Below, in pieces: positions 46,901 through 49,927 of a stretch of 49,927 bases of DNA. The notes under the pieces were generated by a model. The model was not told the origin of the DNA, did no database searches, and saw nothing but the letters and a program-made list of their open reading frames with translations. The position numbers were made by a program, and so were the translations under genes. This stretch comes from Algoriphagus chordae (lineage in GTDB: Bacteria > Bacteroidota > Bacteroidia > Cytophagales > Cyclobacteriaceae): assembly GCF_003254055.1 (NCBI RefSeq), contig NZ_QKZT01000020.1, positions 39,816 through 89,742 on the forward strand. Reading direction: 5' to 3'. The stretch's first letter is position 1; every line of letters begins with the position of its first letter.

Positions 46901-49900
46901 TCGGATTCTTGGACTGCTACTGCAATTCAGTATAGTGCTTTGGATGTGGAGAAGACTGTAAGTCCGGTGATTTATGATAACGCCGGAGACGTATTGTCCT
47001 ATGATATATTAGTCATCAATAATGGTAATGTCACGCTTAGTCTAGTTAAGACCGAGGATCCTAAGACAGGATTAGCTGAATCTGAGCCGACTTTGGCTCC
47101 AGGAGCTACCTTGACATATACTACCACTTATGTTGTTACCCAACAAGATGTAGACAATGGCTTGTTTAGAAATGTGGTACAAGCTGAGGCTGTCAAACCA
47201 GATCTAAGTAAGGTGTCTGGGCAGGATGATGCCATTGCCGTTTCAAATGGTAAAGGTGGTATCCAGCTGACCAAAAAAGCTCTTGCAGGTACTTATTCTC
47301 AGGTGAATGAGGTAATCGAATACGAGTTTACCATTACCAACATAGGTTCACTGACTATTGACAATGTAGAGTTAACAGATACAAGACTAAATTATACGCA
47401 GTTAGTAGGAACTATGGCTCCTCAGCAAACTGTGGTGTACACAGCAAGCTATTCAGTGAATCAGGCTGACATTGATGCAGGTTCAATTAGTAATTCTGCT
47501 ACCGTAATAGGTACAGATTCCAACAATAAGCAACAATCTGATTCAGGAACTGCTGTTGTATCGGCGTCTCAGAACCCGCAGATTGAGTTAGTAAAAGAAG
47601 TGAGTCCTGATGTGATTGCAGCACCTGGTGTTGATTTGACTTACACATTTACAATTACAAATACTGGAAATGTAACCTTGACTGATGCTCAGCTAGTAGA
47701 TACTATGCTGCCAGGATTTAGTCCTGCTCCTTTCTCACTTGATCCAGGAGATTCCAATGTGATTACGGAGGTATATCAGTCTACTCAAGCTGATGTAGAT
47801 AGAGGCTTTATACTAAATGTTGCCCGTGTTAGTGCTACTGATCCTAATCAGAAATCAATCTCTGCTAACGATAGAGCATTGGTTACTGTCCAGAGAAATG
47901 GCGCCATTGAATTGGTTAAAACTGCAGACCTGGCCTCCGTCACTATGGCCGGTGAAGTGATTACTTACACCTTGACAGTGACGAATATTGGCAACCTTAC
48001 GCTGAATGATGTGACTACAGATGACCCAATGACAGGTCTAAGTGAATATGAACTGTCTATGGTTCCGGGTGCTAGTATTTCTTACACTACTACTTATACT
48101 ACTACTCAGGCAGATATAGATGCTGGTAGTATTCATAATGTGGCTACAGCCGAAGGTGTGACAGATTATGGTATAGCTAGAAATGATACAGACGATGCGA
48201 CAGTTGCAGTGATTCAGAGTGGAGATATCTCTCTAACCAAAACTGCAAACCCTCAGGTTTATGCGGTTCCAGGTGAAGTAGTGACCTATACTTTCGTAAT
48301 AGAGAATACAGGTAATGTGACTTTGGATCCAATTATGCTTTCCGATGCCTCACTTTCCTTGAATCAAAATTTGGGCACTTTGGCACCGGGACAATCAGTT
48401 ACTACTACCGCAACTTATTCTGTTACGCTACTAGATTTGAACAGGGGCTATATCTTAAATGAAGCTACAGCAGTAGGTACAGGACCAAAAGGCAAGGATT
48501 TCAGAGCTATCGATACTGAGAGAATCACAGCATCTAGTTCACCGGCCATTGGAATAACTAAGACAGCTAATGTTGCTTCTTATCAAAATGTAGGAGACCT
48601 AATTGAATACACTTTAACAGTAACTAACACAGGAAATACTTCACTGATAGGAGTTACCCTGGTAGATAAGCAGATACCAATTGTTCAAGTTAAAGCAGGA
48701 TTGATTCCAGGTGAAGTTTGGGTGTATACAGCTACTCATGCGATCACTCAGGCCGAATTGGATGCTGGGTCTTTGACTAATATTGCTACAGTGACTGGAT
48801 TCTCTCCTCAGGGAACTTCAGTGAATGGACAGGCAAGTGTTACTATTAACGCTAATCAAAATCCTGATATTAAACTGGAGAAAACTTCAGATGTGAATCA
48901 GGTGAGTGCGGATGGCGATGCAATTAATTACACACTAGTTGCTACGAATACGGGTAATGTGACCTTGACGAATGTGGTGTTGACCGATCCGCTTACCAAC
49001 CTGTCCCTCACTATTGGTACCATGAAACCAGGCGAGGTGGTTACTAAGTCAGAAACCTATCAAGCAACGCAAGTTGATTTGAATGCTGGCTCCATAGTAA
49101 ATACAGCCACTGTTGTGGGTGAAGATCCTAACAATAATGTAGTTCAGGATACCGGAACAGTCACCGTGACGACTGTTCAAAATCCTGATATTACTATTGT
49201 CAAGAAATCTGATATCGCTACATATAATGTGGCCAATCAGACAGCAACCTTCACTTTGACCGTAACTAACTCTGGAAATGTCACCCTTACTGATGTAATT
49301 GTGACTGATCCATTGACTTCATTTACTGTAAATGCTGGGGATATGGATCCTGGGGATGTAAATGTTTATAGTACTACTTATGATGTCACTCAAGCAGATG
49401 TCGATAATGGTAGTTTGATAAATACTGCAAATGTTGAAGGTCTAGACCCTTCTAGCAAGTCAATCACGGATTCAGATGATGTCACTCTACTATCTGTACG
49501 TCGTCCAGATATTGAATTGACCAAAACTGCAGACAAACAAACTTACACTACAGCTGGCGAGGCAATAACCTATACCCTAGTTGTTCAAAATACAGGAAAT
49601 GTAACCTTGGATAAGGTTAACATTGTTGATCCATTGACCAACCTAGGACAGGGGCTTGGTTCTATGGCTCCAGGTGACACTCAAACTGTGACTGCAGTTT
49701 ATTCGGTTACTCAGCAGGATGTAGATGCTGGAATTATTCATAATACAGCAACTGCTAGTGGTGAATCTCCTAAAAAGCAAACAGTAGTAGATTACGCTTC
49801 TAAATCTGTCGTTGCGATTCAAAGCCCAGGCATATCGTTGAGCAAGGTAGCGACACCTACTACGTACAGCGCGGCAGGTGAGCAGATTACTTACGAGTTG

Positions 49901-49927
49901 ACGGTTACGAATACAGGTAATGTAAGC
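34967..49927 (+). CDS. Giant secreted DUF11/DUF7507-type tandem-repeat protein (partial, 3' end outside the window)
   Basis: One open frame from the ATG at 34967 to the last base, 4987 codons with no stop; the C-terminus is not seen. The first 46 residues form a long signal peptide (hydrophobic VSLLLFGLLAQCVMAQ). Two related modules of about 420 residues follow (about 55-470 and 477-885), each starting with ANLWLKA and containing WIGG-type LamG-like strands, YLAIKYGITLDPS, WNDVFG and an Asp-rich loop (DTDGNGDFGDG; DDDGDGDFTTG) that may bind calcium. From about 888 to the end run 37 complete beta-sandwich repeats and part of a 38th, spaced 106-118 residues, each with GDVI.Y, V.NTGNVT, DP, PG and TQADIDAG motifs. 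Likely a cell-surface adhesin or stalk, possibly exported by type IX secretion. Related repeats occur in DUF11-type surface proteins. Confidence 0.93.
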   Translation, partial: MIRSILNSSSFFSRFFAAGLGKRNTFSSKAGVSLLLFGLLAQCVMAQNPGGVSGANLWLKADAGVTSTGTNLTDWVDQTGTNTFTRTGSPTFNAEAVNFNPSIGFNNTDLNTDPPSVSLSGNTAISFVDGFAVFQKSNNSSGALVGGTSPGPNYGKAIFSGFTGTDNYVSNGVGFTYQSFNNPGLTNGISLVNFDVSLTSAPFATASYNGAVQTVANGGGGDFSSISLTPMIGGINNDGGNQASSGWKHFRGQVTEIILYPQSLPSMDKLKIQSYLAVKYGITLDPTVTNYVNSAGSVIWNDTAHWNDVFGIAKDDASGLNQIESYSINSGTGHGVGISGKGNVVLSNASSLGNGDFLMAGHDNGSLTEQTTDLPFDLPNSTRISREWKVKHTGTVGTVNLSFDLTGLSLAGGTTASNYTLLVDTDGNGDFGDGMVVKVNAGNIINNVLHFTGIQLPDGAVFTLLTSSAPPSGLFNANLWLKANEGVSTNGSNLTGWTDQSGINNFSMVGTATVSDSSINFNPVVSISNAPVVNPTNYLEGSTPINVVEAIAVYKKANDNSGALLGSSVVSSGGNGKQVLGGFNGNDLYVSEGTLAQYYSATSPLLAPGSTTIVDANLSTGGTAAQAFLNGLGSALSPTNTAFNSISLTPWIGGTNNESASNGNRWRQFDGDVAEILTYPSSLTSAERNVVLSYLAIKYGITLDPSVTNYVNSSGNPVWNSTTYWNDVFGVGKDDANKLNQVSSNSINTGSGDGAGQSGKGNILIKNPSSLDDGDFLMLGHDAGALTEQDTDIPTGLGLVRIGREWKVQRTGDPGTVDLEFDFNGLAVTGGSTDISNFRLLVDDDGDGDFTTGTIQEITPNSFGSPKLIINGVNLPNGAVLTFATGPSVPSWTVTKTNTSGNYAAVGDVIDYDIVVTNTGNVSITGVTVTDPDATVSTTFTGDSAPLGTLDVGEAWTYTATHIVTQADIDAGSFTNTATASGTSSGGSLPDETDTETVNADQLPSWTLTKTNTSGNYAAIGDDITYDIVVENTGNVSITGVTVTDPDATVSGTITGDSAPVGTLDVGETWTYTATHVVTQADIDAGSFTNTATASGTPAGGSLADATGSVTSNADQLPSWTLTKTNTSGNYAAVGDDITYDIVVVNTGNVSITGVTVTDPDAAVSGTITGDSAPVGTLDVGETWTYTATHVVTQADIDAGSFTNTATASGTPAGGSLADATGSATSTADQMPSWTVTKSSSTADYDAVGDVIDYTIEVANTGNVSISGIALTDPNTTGITLTSGDNAPTGTLDVGETWIYTATHVVTQADIDAGSYSNTATATGTDPSGTLPSPENSNEVTVDAVPSPELTVDKSATGQNPTYSQVGSSIPYTVEVENTGNVSVSNIVVTDPLATTGPTYVSGDTGSDDVMSPGETWVYTLTHQVTQADLDAGSILNTATADGDPASGTLVPADGSNTINAVLNPNINLVKTANKTGYATAGETIEYYININNSGNVTLNGFTVEDVNTGDTFNVPSITPGETQTYTVTYTVTQADIDSGSIDNVASVSGTDPNGNLLEKGDDLVINAAQTPRVSIDKTTTTAQFTGAGETITYTIVVENTGNITINNPVVTDSGATTGPTYVSGDLANTGVLDVGEVWTYEATYVTTQADVDAGSYSNTATADGTPAAGTLSPETSTVDTPGDQTPDWDVEKINTNTPSEFTNAGDVLTYDIVVTNTGNISIPTVNVYDPQASTGPTYDSGDIANTGVLDVGESWTYLVTYTATQADVDAGGFTNSATIEGTSVVGPMPENDDDITVPATSAPSWTLDKSASQPTYDQANQTITYTFVLENTGNVTISNVILTDPNLTSGPTLQSGDTNSNNKLEPSETWTYTATYDIQQSDIDSGTFTNSATASGTPPTGTITPATDDEVITADKNSDIAVKKTVTPTTYDTPGEVITYKLEVTNTGNMTLSSIMVTDPEINYSVTIPSLAPDQTRSVTGTYTVTQADIDNGTLSNTLTATGTDPDGNTVDDNTSVIANADQNPDITIQKTSTSTGYDNAGDVIDFTLIIVNNGNVTLSDLHATDQMTGLDTTRTATLAPNQVYTLHTTYTVTQQDVDNGSITNTAEIDAIAPDGMHVDDTSDITINGSFTPAIDINKTVLNTGYDQAGDVVDYVLVVENSGNVNLSDVEVIDPLTGDDITVGNLAPGQSVSYTVHYTITQDDVNNGTITNTATAEALDPNGGDVEDIDDDTLSGAQNPELTLEKTNVNTPTAVGDVVQYQFVVANTGNLTIYDVEIEDPMTTPSTIDIGDLDPGESATVTATYTVTQDDVNNGQITNTATATGQDPSGTDVDDTDTNWIDSNPTPRIQVEKNATVNGYSYAGEVINYSIVVINNGNTTLDNVNVTDSKLSFQNAIGTLDPGERRSFNLTYIVTQQDVDLGEISNLASAYGTETGLGVTVSDADNELLIGSQSPKIELNKRAITTGYSTAGELVEYEFTLVNTGNVTLSNVRVNDPLISATPIVVPDMAPGATITRVVSYTVTQDDINTGAITNTAQAEATGPKGQRVFSQDNAVVDAAQNPSVVFVKTSTPKVVNAVGDVINYTIRILNTGNVSLLNVHVTDPLVQLDENIAQLDPKQVQVYTSTYTVTQADLDAGKIVNAAALDASDVNGNTYNKNSSTTTVVTQKPKIVITKTPDVSSFDTAGDVINYSIEVENTGNITVENLDVADPKTAAPTYVSGDTNADNIMSPGETWIYTTSYAVTQGDVDNGGFTNDATATGTTSTAGNVSDNTKVKVPSDITASWTLDKSVTNPGNYNAVGDVLSYQILVANTGNVRVNSVTVTDPNADAAPSYVSGDTNNDQLLDLTETWTYTADHTVTQTDLDKGSFTNTATAAGKLSSGNIPNATGSETVQGDQTPSWTLSKVSTTVPNSYNKVGQGLTYNIYVQNTGNVSIRSVDVTDPTATAAPTYRSGDLNNNKVLEVTESWTYTAGYTTSQADIDAGEYENIATATGTPAGGTLAPATDNEIIPAVQTAILELIKTVAQNGYNKVGEILDYTIEVKNASNITLTDVLVEDPNTGLSDVIAVMNPGDSQSYQESYIVTQTDIDRGHIENIATATGTRPDNSTIVTNATENINGAQTPGLNLFKDVLQSGFYQAGEVVNYTIYVQNPGNINIFDLRVQDNKVGLDTTIAVFAPLELAKFEVDYTVTQADVDLGSITNIASAEGHDFNNFALTAQDSKLLIGTPDPKMVVSKSSPTQNYAAVGDVIEYHISIKNPGNLTLTDVIVEDAQVTFTSTLPIPSIAPGQTVIVDAEHVVVQADIDAGKYLNTATVTATEPDGTKITKQTNQVRVPAIQTPDYTVTKASSTTDYDAVGDVIDYTFVVENTGNVTLTNVSLTDPKAQITAGNPIATLAPGQTGTITAEHVVTQADLNAGQYDNSASAKATDTNSKVVSRNSNQVTVPAIQSPSLTIVKSAGQSTYTSLNEVINYEFVVTNTGNVTISDTKVIDANTVVAGNSFVLDPMDVRTVTATHTVTQADLDSGTIVNVATAQGKDPNNKQTSAISNTVVLAAVQTPNLAAVKSSPVQTYSTVGEIVHYLIEVTNTGNVTLSNLVTTDANATVNSGSPIATLIPGQTANVSASHQVTQADINTGQILNIATVDGVDVNNVDIRALTNLVTVTAVQDAKIKVTKTVSPVSYDSLNEVLNYVLIVENTGNVTLDPVRLVDPLTSLDVAVGPLDGGDTYTTTASYTVTQADLDAGSVPNIATVTGVDPNAVTVTDTDKEESVAVQNPGIEIRKSADTKLVYNAGDVVTYTFEVENTGNVTLENVAFDDPRISYNQAIGQMLPGATVSYTTTYMVSQDDINSGSIVNKVTVTGEDPSGHTITDDDQVTVDVDQDARITLTKTGSTAYYTQLGATIDYTIVVENTGNVTLTNVNTTDTQLGISETGTLQPGETFTYTGSHTIVQADLDRGSYVNTAKVGASQPSGPALTASDSWTATAIQYSALDVEKTVSPVIYDNAGDVLSYDILVINNGNVTLSLVKTEDPKTGLAESEPTLAPGATLTYTTTYVVTQQDVDNGLFRNVVQAEAVKPDLSKVSGQDDAIAVSNGKGGIQLTKKALAGTYSQVNEVIEYEFTITNIGSLTIDNVELTDTRLNYTQLVGTMAPQQTVVYTASYSVNQADIDAGSISNSATVIGTDSNNKQQSDSGTAVVSASQNPQIELVKEVSPDVIAAPGVDLTYTFTITNTGNVTLTDAQLVDTMLPGFSPAPFSLDPGDSNVITEVYQSTQADVDRGFILNVARVSATDPNQKSISANDRALVTVQRNGAIELVKTADLASVTMAGEVITYTLTVTNIGNLTLNDVTTDDPMTGLSEYELSMVPGASISYTTTYTTTQADIDAGSIHNVATAEGVTDYGIARNDTDDATVAVIQSGDISLTKTANPQVYAVPGEVVTYTFVIENTGNVTLDPIMLSDASLSLNQNLGTLAPGQSVTTTATYSVTLLDLNRGYILNEATAVGTGPKGKDFRAIDTERITASSSPAIGITKTANVASYQNVGDLIEYTLTVTNTGNTSLIGVTLVDKQIPIVQVKAGLIPGEVWVYTATHAITQAELDAGSLTNIATVTGFSPQGTSVNGQASVTINANQNPDIKLEKTSDVNQVSADGDAINYTLVATNTGNVTLTNVVLTDPLTNLSLTIGTMKPGEVVTKSETYQATQVDLNAGSIVNTATVVGEDPNNNVVQDTGTVTVTTVQNPDITIVKKSDIATYNVANQTATFTLTVTNSGNVTLTDVIVTDPLTSFTVNAGDMDPGDVNVYSTTYDVTQADVDNGSLINTANVEGLDPSSKSITDSDDVTLLSVRRPDIELTKTADKQTYTTAGEAITYTLVVQNTGNVTLDKVNIVDPLTNLGQGLGSMAPGDTQTVTAVYSVTQQDVDAGIIHNTATASGESPKKQTVVDYASKSVVAIQSPGISLSKVATPTTYSAAGEQITYELTVTNTGNVS
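35129..36375 (+). repeat. First N-terminal LamG-like module of the giant protein
   Basis: Codes residues about 55-470. Key marks are ANLWLKADAG at the start, WVDQTG, AVFQKSNNSSGALVG, the phrase YLAVKYGITLDPTVTNYVNS, WNDVFGIAKDDASG, GDFLMAGHDNG, REWKVKHTG and the Asp-rich loop VDTDGNGDFGDG. It matches a Bacteroidota surface module (DUF8202-like, from memory) joined to a concanavalin-like domain. Confidence 0.7.
36392..37625 (+). repeat. Second N-terminal LamG-like module of the giant protein
   Basis: Codes residues about 476-885 with the same marks in the same order as the first copy (ANLWLKANEG, WTDQSG, AVYKKANDNSGALLG, YLAIKYGITLDPSVTNYVNS, WNDVFGVGKDDAN, GDFLMLGHDAG, REWKVQRTG, VDDDGDGDFTTG). 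The offset between copies is 422 residues, so this is an internal duplication that has since diverged. Confidence 0.75.
37629..49927 (+). repeat. Coding tandem array of 37 complete repeats plus a partial 38th
   Basis: I located the conserved NTGN-type motif in every repeat; its first codon starts at 37718, 38060, 38402, 38744, 39098 and so on to 49589, with a last one at 49910. All distances are multiples of three: 342-354 bp for the early units and units 8-10 and 18-20, 318-330 bp for the others. From 48305 onward every spacing is 321 bp. Most copies also share TQADIDAG-like and DP..G motifs. Confidence 0.9.
37639..38664 (+). repeat. Three near-identical 342-bp units at the start of the array
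   Basis: The first three repeats are spaced exactly 342 bp (114 codons). The second (from 37981) and third (from 38323) differ at only about ten positions over 342 bp, far more alike than later repeats. This shows recent duplication or gene conversion. Confidence 0.85.

Noticed and set aside
37639..49927. A regular 320-350 bp periodicity that might suggest a CRISPR or satellite array.
   Set aside because: The period is far too long for CRISPR, the units are diverged coding sequence in one frame, and no cas gene is present.

Overview
The window looks like chromosomal DNA from a Bacteroidota bacterium, most likely of the Cytophagales (Algoriphagus/Cyclobacteriaceae type). The evidence is the gene families (a DUF1080 3-keto-glycoside hydrolase, DUF2490, DUF481, PafA-like phosphatase, GxxExxY protein, CarboxypepD_reg-like protein), many lipoproteins with short Cys lipoboxes, weak Shine-Dalgarno signals and several TAnnTTTG-type -7 boxes. 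Taxonomy is inferred from gene content only.

1-10.1 kb: after a BatE-like TPR/SH3 protein, two divergent gene sets meet at about 4.42-4.68 kb. Leftward run a Gfo/Idh/MocA oxidoreductase, a sugar isomerase/epimerase, a lipoprotein cytochrome c and a DUF1080 lipoprotein. Rightward run an MFS transporter, a hydroxypyruvate-isomerase-like protein, a GMC flavoprotein with an Fe-S cysteine motif, its Tat-lipoprotein small subunit, and another isomerase/epimerase. Together they read as a cell-envelope sugar 3-oxidation pathway: the GMC and small subunit oxidise a sugar or glycoside and pass electrons to cytochrome c, DUF1080 splits the 3-keto-glycoside, and the transporter, isomerases and dehydrogenase handle the products.

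10-31.4 kb: mostly ordinary metabolism and envelope genes: homogentisate dioxygenase, PafA-like phosphatase, secreted aminopeptidase P, GxxExxY protein between GC-rich inverted repeats, ArsR regulator with a YjjG-like HAD phosphatase, P5C dehydrogenase, a MazF-like toxin with a putative antitoxin, FabG, dihydrolipoyl dehydrogenase, an ECF sigma/anti-sigma pair, DUF2490, a small Cys-rich secreted protein next to a lipoprotein, DUF2721, GDPD and threonine aldolase, the last three overlapping as an operon.

31.4-35 kb: two outer-membrane beta-barrel genes (DUF481, porin-like) sit among three gene-free stretches made from a shared set of palindromic intergenic repeats.

35-49.9 kb: one reading frame runs from an ATG at 34967 to the last base of the window, at least 4987 codons without a stop. 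It encodes a secreted giant protein: signal peptide, two copies of a roughly 420-residue LamG-like module, then 37 complete tandem DUF11/DUF7507-type domains and the start of a 38th. Its end lies outside the window. This is the most striking feature here, followed by the sugar 3-oxidation cluster. I saw no tRNA, rRNA, CRISPR array or transposase gene.
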